Shown in pieces: positions 1 to 8,020 of a stretch of 43,194 nt of DNA. The translations under genes were made by a program, and so were the position numbers. The DNA lies in NCBI RefSeq assembly GCF_022549785.1, contig NZ_JAKZGO010000009.1:127575-170768 (forward strand), read 5' to 3'. Each line of letters begins with the position of its first letter. Positions within the stretch are counted from its first letter, which is position 1. A model generated the notes under the pieces. That model was not told the origin of the DNA, did no database searches, and saw nothing but the letters and a program-made list of their open reading frames with translations. The DNA comes from Belliella alkalica. Its GTDB lineage: Bacteria > Bacteroidota > Bacteroidia > Cytophagales > Cyclobacteriaceae.

Positions 1-862
1 GACAGTCAAGAAAACCCCGGAGAGGGATTTGCTCACTGGTAACTACTTGCGTTCTTCTTTTGCGCTTTTTACCATCAAGTACCAGCTGCGCTTCTTTAAA
101 CAAAGCTTCAGAAATGATTGGTTGATGTTGACCTTTCACAAACATACCAGGTTCATCTTTATAGGGAGGCACAAAGATTTTCCCATAGTAGAATGGATTC
201 CTGATAAGCCACCAGAAGTTGTTTTTCTTGAGCTTAGCGCCATTCTTTCTGGCTTGAAGTACAATTTGCTCGCTTGAATAATTGCCTTCGGCTATGGTGG
301 TGTAAATCCATTTGAGATGTGCGGCTTCTTCTTTATGGACAACTATTGTGGGCCTACCTTCAGGAGTAGAACGGTTACGATATCCATATGGAGCTTTCCA
401 AAGCCATCTCCCCTCCTTTCGAGCTCGGCGCATACCGTGAAAAACATTAAGGGCTCGGCGGTCATTCTCCACCTCCGGTGCAGCCAAATAAAAGGCCAGC
501 ATCATTTTATTTTCCGGGACGGATAAATCCAGTGGTTGCTCTATTCCTTGAGGTTCCACCCCAAGCTTTCTTAAAATGCTAATCATTTGATAAGCATCAC
601 CAGCGTTGCGGCTAAACCTATCCCACTTTGTAAAAAGTACTAAGTTGGTGCGAATCTTGCGTTTTCTTATTTCATCCAACATTTCTGTCCATGCTGGACG
701 TCTAAAAGTTTTGGCAGAGTAATCTTCTTTGACAACTTTTCGTACTTCGATATCATTGTGTAAACAGTACTTCCTAAGTGACTCTTCCTGATGCTGGAGG
801 GAGTATCCTTTGTCTGCCTGTTCGTCCGTGCTTACCCTGATGTACAGTACCGCTGTTTTCAT
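1..862 (-). CDS. Serine site-specific recombinase, 3' end cut by the window edge
   Basis: Reading leftwards from an ATG at 862, the frame stays open to base 1, so about 287 residues are present and the C-terminus is missing. The N-terminus has the resolvase signature YIRVSTDEQ with the candidate catalytic serine at residue 11, followed by GYSLQHQEESL and the conserved arginine stretch KWDRFSRN. From about residue 165 a recombinase domain follows (RRARKEGRWLWKAPYGYRN, then NNFWWLIRNPFYYGKI). Large serine recombinases of this build integrate and excise mobile elements through double-strand cleavage with a phosphoserine link. The gene probably belongs to an element that continues left of the window. 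The small gene at 774-1013 overlaps its start. The family is clear; the element it moves is unknown. Confidence 0.93.
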   Translation of the reverse strand, partial: MKTAVLYIRVSTDEQADKGYSLQHQEESLRKYCLHNDIEVRKVVKEDYSAKTFRRPAWTEMLDEIRKRKIRTNLVLFTKWDRFSRNAGDAYQMISILRKLGVEPQGIEQPLDLSVPENKMMLAFYLAAPEVENDRRALNVFHGMRRARKEGRWLWKAPYGYRNRSTPEGRPTIVVHKEEAAHLKWIYTTIAEGNYSSEQIVLQARKNGAKLKKNNFWWLIRNPFYYGKIFVPPYKDEPGMFVKGQHQPIISEALFKEAQLVLDGKKRKRRTQVVTSEQIPLRGFLDC

Positions 863-1013
863 ATTTTTCCTGATTGAATGCTACTTCAGCTAAAATACTA
901 ATAAAATCCAAAATGAACTCTGCCTGATTTTGATTAACTTCTAGCCCATGCTGCTTGCAGATTTTTATTATCTCATCTGGATGAATATCATATTTGTTGC
1001 TTATCATGCCCAC
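774..1013 (-). CDS. Small protein overlapping the start of the serine recombinase
   Basis: A 79-residue frame (MGMISNKYDIHPDEIIKICK...) begins 151 bp before the recombinase start and runs 89 bp into it in another frame. The first 50 residues look like a compact helical protein (EIIKICKQHGLEV, then AEFILDFISILAEVA). Such a short helical protein directly upstream of a recombinase is a common arrangement in Bacteroidota, from memory. The last 30 residues are constrained by the overlapping gene and have odd composition (GKHGRTGRQRILPP). It could be a small regulator or directionality factor, but nothing in the sequence proves this. Confidence 0.5.
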   Translation of the reverse strand: MGMISNKYDIHPDEIIKICKQHGLEVNQNQAEFILDFISILAEVAFNQEKYENSGTVHQGKHGRTGRQRILPPASGRVT

Positions 1014-1313
1014 TTTGTTTTTTAAAAGAAAGAGGACTCAATTTGAGGTATATGACCAGATAAAAATCACACTATAATTTGGAAGTGGGTTATAATCTCA
1101 AGTTTTGAAGTACCAAATCCACAGGTATAAACAGAAATGACTATGCTTCCTCTTTTGCCGATTTAGTAGCGGGAAACGGCAACAAGTCGAACTTTTTTGA
1201 TGATATAGAAGCTGTTGCTGAAGCGAAGTTTTTGATGGGATGAAAATGACTTACGCTTCATGATAAATACCCACTTGACCCTGTTCCAAATTTTCTGTTA
1301 AAATAATTTGCTT
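1014..1313. other. Intergenic stretch with a possible gene relic
   Basis: This 300-bp stretch separates the recombinase pair from the 3' end of abiEii. No complete gene is visible. On the plus strand an open stretch from about 1104 to 1241 reads NDYASSFADLVAGNGNKSN and then FFDDIEAVAEAKFLMG before a stop. Its composition looks like real protein, but it lacks a start, so it may be the tail of a lost gene. I do not recognise the family. Confidence 0.3.
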
Positions 1314-2354
1314 CTAATTATTAATACTCTTATACCAATAGAAAAATGCTTCCGGATTGGTCTTTTTTAACTTATTCAATTTATTGTATGTTTGGTCATC
1401 AATCAACCAATCTTTGATTTCCAACGGATTTTTAAACCGTTCGATTTCCTGATTTTCTTTATTCAGTAATGTTGTCAGATAGGCAACTTTAGATGATGCT
1501 GTTATGGCCTCTTCGATTGAAAAACGGTCAATAATAAAATTTGTAAAGTTCTTAATCCCCAATTGTAGGTGCTTGAATTCATCTGATCTTGTATCTCTTT
1601 CCGCCAATGTATAGCAAGCCTGCCAGGTGTCTCTCAATACCTCGTCAGCATCCATATTTAACTTTCGATAGCCGATTTCTTCCTGCACCACTCTCGAATA
1701 ACTTTCTTTTACTACGTTGAGGTCAGTTATTTGGTCAAACAAAAATCCTATGTCATACAATTGTTTAATGATTTCGACAGGACGGTTTTTTGAATATAAT
1801 ATACCTGTGGTTTTGGGTGCAAAAGCCGTTAACTTATCTCCCAAAATAGCCTCAAACGTTGGCAATACAACTATCGTATTTTTCCCCGACGTGGCTAACC
1901 AATTATGATTTATTGGATATTCTTTTGTTTCAGGGTATGGATTGGACGTGTATAATAAATCCAATAGTATCGGCTCTTCGTGACTATCTACAACACTTTT
2001 ATAAAACATCTTAAAATGTCCGATGGGTGCATCAGGCGTATGCTTTCGGTCGTTATCACCTTCCCAACGGATAAACATTTCTAATTGGCTTATCTTTTCT
2101 AAAACCTCCTTGATTTTATCCTCAGGTTCTTCTGTAATGATGTCAATATCTATCGAAAACCGCTTAGGTATTTCCGTTGCTAAAAGTAGAGCCGTTCCGC
2201 CTTTAAACACAAAATTCAGATTATTCAATTGCAGTTGCTCCAAAAGTGTTAAAGCATATATTACTTTTTCAATAAGCTTTGGGTCAATTCGCTTTCCCAA
2301 CTTATTTCTTAAGTTGGTAATCCATTCTATTGTGTATGATTTTGTATCTATCAT
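1314..2354 (-). CDS. abiEii: AbiEii/AbiGii-type nucleotidyltransferase toxin
   Basis: This 346-residue protein has the nucleotidyltransferase signature of AbiEii toxins: KGGTALLL at about residues 51-58 followed by FSIDIDII at 66-73, giving the GG(T/S)...DxD metal-binding motif. In characterised AbiE systems, the toxin acts in abortive phage infection and plasmid stabilisation as a type IV toxin-antitoxin pair; related MenT toxins add nucleotides to tRNA. The remainder is mostly helical, as in the family. It lies 26 bp downstream of a gene coding for an AbiEi-like protein on the same strand, the usual antitoxin-toxin order, so they are probably co-transcribed. Length is normal for the family and no key residue appears lost. 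Confidence 0.92.
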   Translation of the reverse strand: MIDTKSYTIEWITNLRNKLGKRIDPKLIEKVIYALTLLEQLQLNNLNFVFKGGTALLLATEIPKRFSIDIDIITEEPEDKIKEVLEKISQLEMFIRWEGDNDRKHTPDAPIGHFKMFYKSVVDSHEEPILLDLLYTSNPYPETKEYPINHNWLATSGKNTIVVLPTFEAILGDKLTAFAPKTTGILYSKNRPVEIIKQLYDIGFLFDQITDLNVVKESYSRVVQEEIGYRKLNMDADEVLRDTWQACYTLAERDTRSDEFKHLQLGIKNFTNFIIDRFSIEEAITASSKVAYLTTLLNKENQEIERFKNPLEIKDWLIDDQTYNKLNKLKKTNPEAFFYWYKSINN

Positions 2355-2380
2355 GTTTTATATTATTGGCACAAATGAAA

Positions 2381-3106
2381 TTATTTTGCCAAACTTATAT
2401 TTATCAGTATTTCAATTTCTTCTTCTCTGTTTCTTCGGACGGCATATCTACGCATCTTTAATTGGTTTAAAGTGTATTTCTGCATTACACTTCTCATAAT
2501 AAACTCCCTTTCATTTTGCTGTGCCGAAAAAAGTGTTGTATCAATCAACATATCCACCAATAACTTTTCCAATGCAGGGATATTAATTTTATCTTTTTCC
2601 ATCAAAGGAGACTCCGAAACCATATTTTTCACAATAAGAACTTCATCTTGATTATGAATGTAACGGTCAAATATTTCCTCACTCGGATTAAAGAAAACGT
2701 TTTTATTGCTTTCTGTTAGAAAGGTAAATACAGATTCAGACGCATCTTTTTCTACTTCAATAACGACATAATGTTTAAATGGCTGATGACGCATAAAATC
2801 ATTTAACCACAACGTATCCCAGATACAAAAAGCGATATAAGGGAATTCACGTTTTACCTTATTAAATAATCTCTTTAAATTATTTGAAATATTGGGTTGA
2901 AAAGGAATGCTACGATCCATCTCATATATCCCTCTGGAAGGAGCATTTATTACCCCTTCTTTTTTTAGTTTGGACAGATACATATTGATCGTGTTATCAG
3001 ACCAGGATGGAAAATCCTTTTTTATTGCCCCCACCAGCTTCTGCTTGGAAAGTCTTTCACTTTCCATAAAATAGCGACCGATATGTTTTCCTAACGTTTC
3101 TGCCAA
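2381..3106 (-). CDS. abiEi: AbiEi-type antitoxin (DUF6577-like), winged-helix N-terminus
   Basis: The protein starts with a winged-helix segment (LSKQKLVGAIKKDFP, SDNTINMYLSKLKKEGVI, then RGIYEM) and continues with an AbiEi-like domain (YIAFCIWDTLWLNDFM, HYVVIEVEKDASESV). It should bind its own promoter and counteract the toxin encoded next. The frame is open to an ATG at 3205, but a TAnnTTTG promoter box lies inside that extension (3134-3141), so the first 33 residues are unlikely to be translated. I prefer the TTG at 3106; the ATG at 3067 is the other choice. The C-terminal helical part (MRRYAVRRNREEEIEI) ends 26 bp before abiEii. Family assignment is good; the start is uncertain. Confidence 0.85.
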   Translation of the reverse strand: MAETLGKHIGRYFMESERLSKQKLVGAIKKDFPSWSDNTINMYLSKLKKEGVINAPSRGIYEMDRSIPFQPNISNNLKRLFNKVKREFPYIAFCIWDTLWLNDFMRHQPFKHYVVIEVEKDASESVFTFLTESNKNVFFNPSEEIFDRYIHNQDEVLIVKNMVSESPLMEKDKINIPALEKLLVDMLIDTTLFSAQQNEREFIMRSVMQKYTLNQLKMRRYAVRRNREEEIEILINISLAK

Positions 3107-3133
3107 AATTGTTTTTATTTGATAAACATAACA

Positions 3134-3141
3134 CAAATTTA
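3134..3141 (-). promoter_or_regulatory. Candidate -7 box for the abiE operon
   Basis: On the minus strand the bases read TAAATTTG, matching the Bacteroidota -7 consensus TAnnTTTG. Transcription would begin near 3127, inside the longest reading frame of abiEi, which supports a shorter AbiEi. No convincing -33 box is seen at the usual spacing. Confidence 0.4.
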
Positions 3142-3313
3142 TATAAGTTCGGCATAAAAGGCATATTTTGTCAAAGTTATATTTCAGCTGATTTTTGTTT
3201 TCCAATATTTTAAGCCTATTTTTTATTGTAAATTAACGTCTAAAATAAGATGTTATGAAAAAGGGCAAAACACCAGAACAGAACCTTGAATAAAATGGAC
3301 GAAAGAAAAATGG

Positions 3314-3720
3314 CACATAACATTTAGCCCACTAGAGAAAAGCCCTCGAGAAAAAATCTATCAGGGCTATTTATAGATAATGTGTATGTTTTTTTAATGG
3401 TATCTATGAATACATAGCATTTGTCTAGTGGCTGCTGTGCGCGCCTTTGGCGTATTGACTGACAACCGGAGGGTGAAGTGTTTGCTAGGTGGAATAGTAG
3501 GTTGATTGGTGGATTTTAGGAAGTGGCTATTTTGTTTTTTGATTGAATTTTGGAAGTTTTGTTTTGTTTTAGGGATGTAATCTTCCAACTAAAATTTGGA
3601 GATTTGATATCCTAGTATATCTTGGATCCAACCCTTGATTTCTTAGATCCTGTAAGTGGATCAAAGAGGGGCAGGGGGACTGGGTTTGAGATGTTTTGGT
3701 TTCCAGCCTAACATTGGAAA
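3314..3720 (+). repeat. Dispersed repeat A, copy 1
   Basis: This stretch shares a series of near-identical blocks with 34783-35085: TTTAGCCCACTAG, CTAGTGGCTG, GGTGGAATAGTA, GGTGGATTTTAGGAAGTGG, and a block around 3620-3666 (GGATCCAACCCTTGATTTCT...GTAAGTGGATCAA). The first part folds as an inverted repeat with arms CCACTAGA and TCTAGTGG enclosing about 90 bases. It lies upstream of the abiE operon and carries no convincing gene. Confidence 0.75.
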
Positions 3721-3749
3721 TTGACTCAACCTTAGGTAAATTAGAACCG

Positions 3750-3850
3750 AAGCTATTTATAAACTTGAAGAGTTCCATCAATTACGGGAAAAGTTGTTGG
3801 AAGGTAAGGATGAAATCCCCTTAATTGACCCGATTATTTTTCAGTGTTAA
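3750..3850 (+). pseudogene. Short open fragment of unknown origin
   Basis: A plus-strand frame with no start reads EAIYKLEEFHQLREKLLEGK and then DEIPLIDPIIFQC before a stop at about 3848. The composition resembles the C-terminus of a helical protein. It sits between repeat A and a transposase remnant, so it is probably debris from an insertion or deletion. I do not recognise the family. Confidence 0.3.
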
Positions 3851-3902
3851 AAGGCGACGTAAAACTCCAAAGATTTATAAAAATGTCCTATAGATTTAAA
3901 AC

Positions 3903-4019
3903 ATGGTTACAGAAAAGTACACACAGAATTATCTTGATGAATTTGTCTATAGACTTAACAGAAGTTATTTTGGTGAAAAATTGTTTGACGGACTGATTTT
4001 TGTATCTTTTCAAATATAG
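3903..4019 (+). pseudogene. C-terminal remnant of an IS1595-type (ISXO2-like) transposase
   Basis: A 38-residue frame contains YTQNYLDEFVYRLNRSYFGE followed by KLFDGLI. This matches the characteristic end of ISXO2-like transposases (LDEF-Y-FNRR-F-E-LFDRL). The rest of the transposase and its inverted repeats are not visible, so this is a dead fragment left by an insertion sequence. Confidence 0.65.
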
Positions 4020-4124
4020 GAGTAAGATTGTGGAAAGTCAAAAAAATTAATAATCAATAAACTTGCACCCACGCCTTTTATTTACTTAGTTTCAGGAGTA
4101 AATTTTAACCAAAACAATAATATC

Positions 4125-4328
4125 ATGAAAAAATTAATGGCTTTTTCCTTGTTTGGACTAAGCAGCATAGTGGTCAACCTCAGGAAGTAACTTTCATAAC
4201 CTCTTATGATGGGTTATGTTGCGCTAATCTAGATTATCCATGCGACCATCCAATTTGATTAACCTTTTCTGATTTAATATGGATAAGCGGATCAAGTTTG
4301 CACAATAGATGAAGAGGGTGAAGGTTAA
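4125..4328 (+). pseudogene. Decayed small exported peptide gene
   Basis: The gene begins MKKLMAFSLFGLSSIVV, a hydrophobic leader. It then shifts frame (stop at 4188) and continues as QPQEVTFITSYDGLCCANLD and YPCDHPI. A stop at 4256 is followed in the same frame by LTFSDLIWISGSS, and a final shift gives VCTIDEEGEG to a stop at 4326. Joined together this is about 65 residues with a leader and several cysteines, typical of small exported Bacteroidota peptides (NVEALA-like) found beside BF3164-type lipoproteins. At least two frameshifts and one stop break it. Sequencing error cannot explain all of them easily. Confidence 0.5.
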
Positions 4329-4379
4329 ATTTTATGGACACTCTCTGCTATTGAGAATGTCTTTTGTAACTATTTCTTT

Positions 4380-5450
4380 ATGATAATGACAAAATATTCG
4401 CTTGGAATACTTATATTAATACTCCTTGTTTCTTGCCAAGAAAATTATATAACTTCTGAAAGTGCTCTCATTTTTACTTGGGAGGATATGCCAAGTGAGC
4501 AACATCTCCAAGGTAATAAATTGAACTTGGAAAGATTAGGGGATGCCAGAAGGATTTTTTTCAAAGAAGGCAAGCTTGTAGTTGCTGAGAAAAGTAATAC
4601 CTATCAGCTACACATCTTCGCTGAACCTGATTTCAATAAGGTTAGTGCAAAGGGATATAATGGCTATGGCCCAGGAGAATTGACGAATGTATGGAAAATG
4701 GAAGATCGTGGAGAGCCCGGTAAATTTTGGGCTTACGACTTAGAGCAAAAATCCTACTATAGATTTGACTTGAATGATACTAATATCTTAGCAGATAAAG
4801 AATATAGCAGACTTGAGCCCTTCTTTTTCGTGTCAGAAATGGCTTGGGCTTCGGATAGCAGTATTTGGGCCAGGATGGTAGACAAGGATGACCAGTATTT
4901 CGAACTGGCTCTTAGTGGAGATACAATCGCTAAATGGGGAAAGTGGCAGGACTACGCAGATAGACCAGATACGCCTTCTAGTGTACTTGCAAGCCTTCAT
5001 AGTGGAAAAATGCATGTAAACCTGGATAAACGAATAGGTGTAATTGCTGGAGTAAGTCGGGATTATATCGAGATCGTAAATTTAAATACCTTGGAAAAGA
5101 TCCAGTTATTCGGCCCAGAAAATGCATATCCCGAATATGAGGTAAGCTATTCCACGGGATACCCTATGCCTATTCGTAGTTCTAATAACAAAACTTATTA
5201 TTTTGATAATTTTCCAGGCGAGGAATATATTTATTTATCGTATTTCGGAGAACAGGGAAATAAGAGATCTGATATAAATCCAAAGCTTATTCTTTTAAAT
5301 TATCATGGAGAAATAAAAAAAGTATTCCAATTGGATAAGCCTATAGTTAGTATGGCGATAGACGAGGAAAATAACCGAGTATTTGGATTGTCTTATGAAA
5401 AAGAACCTGGCGTCTATTTATATAATCTTCCACCTTCATTAGAAAAGTAG
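4380..5450 (+). CDS. BF3164-like (TolB-like beta-propeller) lipoprotein
   Basis: The protein opens with a lipoprotein signal (MIMTKYSLGILILILLVSCQ) whose lipobox LVSC puts the lipidated cysteine at residue 19. The rest resembles the BF3164/TolB-like six-bladed propeller family: repeated beta blades with GYNGYGPGELTNVWKMED near residue 94 and a final blade around PIVSMAIDEENNRVFGLSYE. These are periplasmic or outer-membrane-anchored proteins of unknown function. The start could be either ATG (4380 or 4386). The relic of a small exported peptide gene ends about 50 bp upstream, an association known for this family. A shared terminator follows at 5572-5606. No function can be assigned beyond the fold. 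Confidence 0.75.
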   Translation: MIMTKYSLGILILILLVSCQENYITSESALIFTWEDMPSEQHLQGNKLNLERLGDARRIFFKEGKLVVAEKSNTYQLHIFAEPDFNKVSAKGYNGYGPGELTNVWKMEDRGEPGKFWAYDLEQKSYYRFDLNDTNILADKEYSRLEPFFFVSEMAWASDSSIWARMVDKDDQYFELALSGDTIAKWGKWQDYADRPDTPSSVLASLHSGKMHVNLDKRIGVIAGVSRDYIEIVNLNTLEKIQLFGPENAYPEYEVSYSTGYPMPIRSSNNKTYYFDNFPGEEYIYLSYFGEQGNKRSDINPKLILLNYHGEIKKVFQLDKPIVSMAIDEENNRVFGLSYEKEPGVYLYNLPPSLEK

Positions 5451-5571
5451 TTTTTTAGTCCAAAAGCTCCTTCGTAATTTGAAAAACAACTATCCTAGTT
5501 CATTGTTGTAGAGTTTTAGCACAAACAAATGTTTAGTATTATGTGACGCATTCTTGATTATAGGTTAACTG

Positions 5572-5606
5572 AAAAAAGACCCTATGACCTTTCCATAGGG
5601 CTTTAC
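5572..5606. terminator. Bidirectional terminator
   Basis: CCCTATG at 5580-5586 pairs with CATAGGG at 5594-5600. The stem is flanked by A-runs on the left and T-runs on the right, so it can end both the plus-strand lipoprotein gene and the minus-strand gene at 5615-6118. Confidence 0.75.
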
Positions 5607-5614
5607 TTTTTTCA

Positions 5615-6118
5615 CTATATGTTTTTTATTCTTTCGTTTAATTGCTTTGCCCATTTATCAGCCAACTGCAATTGTCCAATTAGCTGTGAATTTAATTCTT
5701 TATAGTAGAATTCAAATCTTATTTCGTTCATCCGATTATTTGTCGGTGTAAAGCAGAGTTCAATACGATCAATAATAACTAAGTTTCCGTCTTTTGTTTT
5801 TATTGTCCGTGCCTTCTTTGCAGTATAGCATGTTTGAATTTCTGACAGGTCAGCGTGTTGAGAAATAAAATTTTCTCTCCTTTTCTTCAAGAAAAACACG
5901 AAATTTTTACTTTCATCGAGGCCTATAATTATATCACTACAAAACTCGTATTGGCTTATTTTACAGTTATGTTCCTGTGCAATGCCATTCAATGATTGAA
6001 ACAAAAGTTTTTCCTTTTTCTTTCTGTTTCGATAATCATAAACAAAAGGCAAAGCAAATAAGGCTAATCCAACAACACCTACTAAGGTGGTTCCTAAATC
6101 TATTTCCATCTTTTTCAA
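5615..6118 (-). CDS. Small membrane-anchored protein of unknown function
   Basis: This 167-residue protein has one N-terminal transmembrane helix (TTLVGVVGLALFALPFVYDY, about residues 10-29) followed by a basic stop-transfer stretch (RNRKKKEK) and a soluble mixed alpha/beta domain of about 130 residues (SQYEFCSDIIIGLDESKNF, IDRIELCFTP). The likely topology puts the soluble domain in the cytoplasm. I do not recognise the family. It is transcribed leftwards and ends at the shared terminator. It may accompany the stress and transport genes further right, but the 109-bp gap leaves that open. Confidence 0.7.
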   Translation of the reverse strand: MKKMEIDLGTTLVGVVGLALFALPFVYDYRNRKKKEKLLFQSLNGIAQEHNCKISQYEFCSDIIIGLDESKNFVFFLKKRRENFISQHADLSEIQTCYTAKKARTIKTKDGNLVIIDRIELCFTPTNNRMNEIRFEFYYKELNSQLIGQLQLADKWAKQLNERIKNI

Positions 6119-6227
6119 TATTTTTTTTTAATTCAAAAATTATTAACTGGGCAATGTAAAGTAACAAAGCCATTCTAAAATCAAGACAGTCAAATTGTCT
6201 GGCAAGACAATGACAACTAAAAACAAA

Positions 6228-6599
6228 TTACCAAAAATAATGAAATGGAAAAATGATATCAAATTCTCTATGGTTTATAAGAAAATTTCTCGAAAACCTG
6301 AAGTATTGGGCAAACCTAATTTCAATTAGCCTATTAATTGATTCGGTTATTACAAAAAAAACTGGATGTGAATTTTTGAAATTTAGTGGAGGAAAATTAT
6401 TGACGTTTTTGGCATTATAGTCTGCCTGCGCAGTGTGACAAAAAATCTGCGAAGCAACTCTTGATATAAACTTGTCTTTTTCAATTTTTAGTCCATATTG
6501 AATTCCAGAATCTAAATAGAAGTTTGTAGAAATACCTATTGCGAAGCTGTAAATAGCTACTAAGTTAATTGCGATAAGAATTTTGGCAGTATTTTTCAC
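6228..6599 (-). CDS. Short exported or membrane-anchored protein, unknown, GTG start
   Basis: The 123-residue frame starts at a GTG (read MKNTAKILIAINLVAIYSFA), which gives a signal peptide or membrane anchor over residues 5-25. The rest is a small soluble part with few motifs (YGLKIEKDKFIS, FCHTAQADYN). No ATG is available upstream. A TAnnTTTG box at 6604-6611 lies almost against the start, which would make the message leaderless. It is separated from the 4-helix membrane gene by 42 bp and could also be read from the antiporter operon. Function unknown; the gene is plausible rather than certain. Confidence 0.5.
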   Translation of the reverse strand: MKNTAKILIAINLVAIYSFAIGISTNFYLDSGIQYGLKIEKDKFISRVASQIFCHTAQADYNAKNVNNFPPLNFKNSHPVFFVITESINRLIEIRFAQYFRFSRNFLINHREFDIIFPFHYFW

Positions 6600-6603
6600 G
6601 TTG

Positions 6604-6611
6604 CAAAGGTA
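6604..6611 (-). promoter_or_regulatory. Possible -7 box directly before a GTG start
   Basis: The minus strand reads TACCTTTG, matching TAnnTTTG. The first transcribed base would fall at about 6597-6600, which is the GTG start itself at 6599. This decides the start if real, but a single 8-base match in AT-rich DNA may be chance. Confidence 0.3.
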
Positions 6612-6641
6612 GCTTGGTGTAACCTAAAATTTCATATTTGG

Positions 6642-7184
6642 TTAGACGGTTTTAGAAAAAAATGTTTTGAGATAAACCACAGAACTCATTGAAACAAGCA
6701 ATAGGCCAATTATATTGGTAATGGTTGTAAAAACCCCGATAAATAAAATCAACATACCTGTGATTAACATTTTTTCGGAATACCTTATTAATTGCATTCC
6801 CGAAAGTTTTTCAAAATTTATAGAATATTTGAACAATTCTTTGTCAATATGGATTTGAGCAACAACAATCCAAATAATCGCTATTTTTACTATAAGTAGT
6901 CCGACTAAATTAATCAAGGGGTGGTGAAAAATATCAAGTGGGACAAACAAAAAATAGAACTCAGGTATAACAGAATAAATTATTATCATCACTCCAAAAA
7001 CAGAGAATATCAACCAAAAATGACCGCTTCCTTTCTTTAATCGGTTATATTCAGCTATCTTTTTTGTGGTGGGCAAGGTCTCTGTTAACTTTGATGTTTT
7101 TCTAAACCTGTTCCAAAAAACGATGAGACATGTAACGACAAGCATGAAAGCTGGCAAATATATTTGTAATGTTGGGTCAGTCAT
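6642..7184 (-). CDS. Four-helix inner-membrane protein of unknown function
   Basis: The 180-residue sequence has about four hydrophobic segments: YLPAFMLVVTCLIVFW (9-24), WLIFSVFGVMIIIYSVI (57-73), LINLVGLLIVKIAIIWIVVA (90-109) and a C-terminal pair around MLITGMLILFIGVFTTI and IIGLLLVSMSSVVYL. No catalytic or transport motif is recognised. It starts 14 bp after the Usp gene and is very likely the third gene of the antiporter-Usp operon, so it may tune or accompany the antiporter. Confidence 0.75.
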   Translation of the reverse strand: MTDPTLQIYLPAFMLVVTCLIVFWNRFRKTSKLTETLPTTKKIAEYNRLKKGSGHFWLIFSVFGVMIIIYSVIPEFYFLFVPLDIFHHPLINLVGLLIVKIAIIWIVVAQIHIDKELFKYSINFEKLSGMQLIRYSEKMLITGMLILFIGVFTTITNIIGLLLVSMSSVVYLKTFFSKTV

Positions 7185-7198
7185 AATTTTTTCTTTAT

Positions 7199-8017
7199 TT
7201 ATGGTAAAACAATCAATGGCGTCTGTCCTTCATATACTAACTCGTTAATCAAAAACTTCCTGAATAGTTGGTCTGTGAAAAGGCGGGAACCCTTCTGAAT
7301 AACTAGCATTTCATCAATCTTAATATTAATTACTTTTTTTATGTCTTCTAATGGATTGCTGCCTTCATAAATAGCAAATGATGTGTTGTATCTATTTGAA
7401 AACATTTCTTTTAACTCTTTTAGGTGTTTTTCAATCCCTATAATTTTTTCGTTAGGTTTTGCCAAATAGAAAAAGATAATTGTGGTGTCTTTATTGTCAA
7501 TGAAATTTAAGAACTTGTTCAATTCCGAAATATTAAAAGGGTATTTTTCTGTTACTGCCACATAAATTTTTTCGTGCGAGAAAGCATCAATTTCTTTGGG
7601 TATTGCAACAATATTATTTTTAATGTTATCAATAACCTGAAGTGCAACGCTTCCAAGAAATATCTTTTTGAGAAAGCCCGTCCCTTTAATTCCTGTAAAA
7701 ATTAAATTGTCATAAGGTTCTTCTAAAAATTTTTGTAGGGTAAGCTGTAAATTGGTTTCTGAAACTTTGAATGAAACTTTAACAATTGGCGGAATGAGTT
7801 CCTTTGCCAATGCCTTTAATTTTTGTAATGCTTCATCATTCGTATGTTCCGCAATTTGTTCTAGGCTTTCATTGTCTGTTAGTGCAGGGGCTAAAACAAT
7901 GGACTGATGAATCAAGAACAATTCGGCATTTACCTTTTTACTCCAATCACAAGCATACTTTATTAAGTTGCCCGAATACTCCGAAAAGTCAATCAGTATG
8001 ATAAACCGTTTTTTCAT
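7199..8017 (-). CDS. Universal stress protein (UspA family), tandem-domain length
   Basis: The 272-residue protein begins KRFIILIDFSEYSGNLIKYA, the typical first strand and helix of a Usp domain, with LFLIHQ as the second strand and NLIFTGIKGTGFLKKIFLGS corresponding to the nucleotide-binding G-x2-G-x9-G(S) region near residues 103-122. A second, more diverged Usp-like half follows (EKIYVAVTEKYPFN; IDEMLVIQKGSRLF). It starts 3 bp after the antiporter gene, which indicates tight co-transcription. Tandem Usp proteins often sit beside transporters and sense nucleotides or stress; a role in controlling the antiporter is an inference. Confidence 0.88.
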   Translation of the reverse strand: MKKRFIILIDFSEYSGNLIKYACDWSKKVNAELFLIHQSIVLAPALTDNESLEQIAEHTNDEALQKLKALAKELIPPIVKVSFKVSETNLQLTLQKFLEEPYDNLIFTGIKGTGFLKKIFLGSVALQVIDNIKNNIVAIPKEIDAFSHEKIYVAVTEKYPFNISELNKFLNFIDNKDTTIIFFYLAKPNEKIIGIEKHLKELKEMFSNRYNTSFAIYEGSNPLEDIKKVINIKIDEMLVIQKGSRLFTDQLFRKFLINELVYEGQTPLIVLP

Positions 8018-8020
8018 TCT

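Noticed and set aside
2023-2499. 158-residue plus-strand frame across the abiE genes
   Set aside because: It lies opposite two well-supported genes and has serine-rich shadow composition.
4149-4190. MKKLMAFSL... as an intact 21-residue peptide gene
   Set aside because: The coding sense clearly continues in other frames after the stop, so it is a broken longer gene rather than a complete short one.
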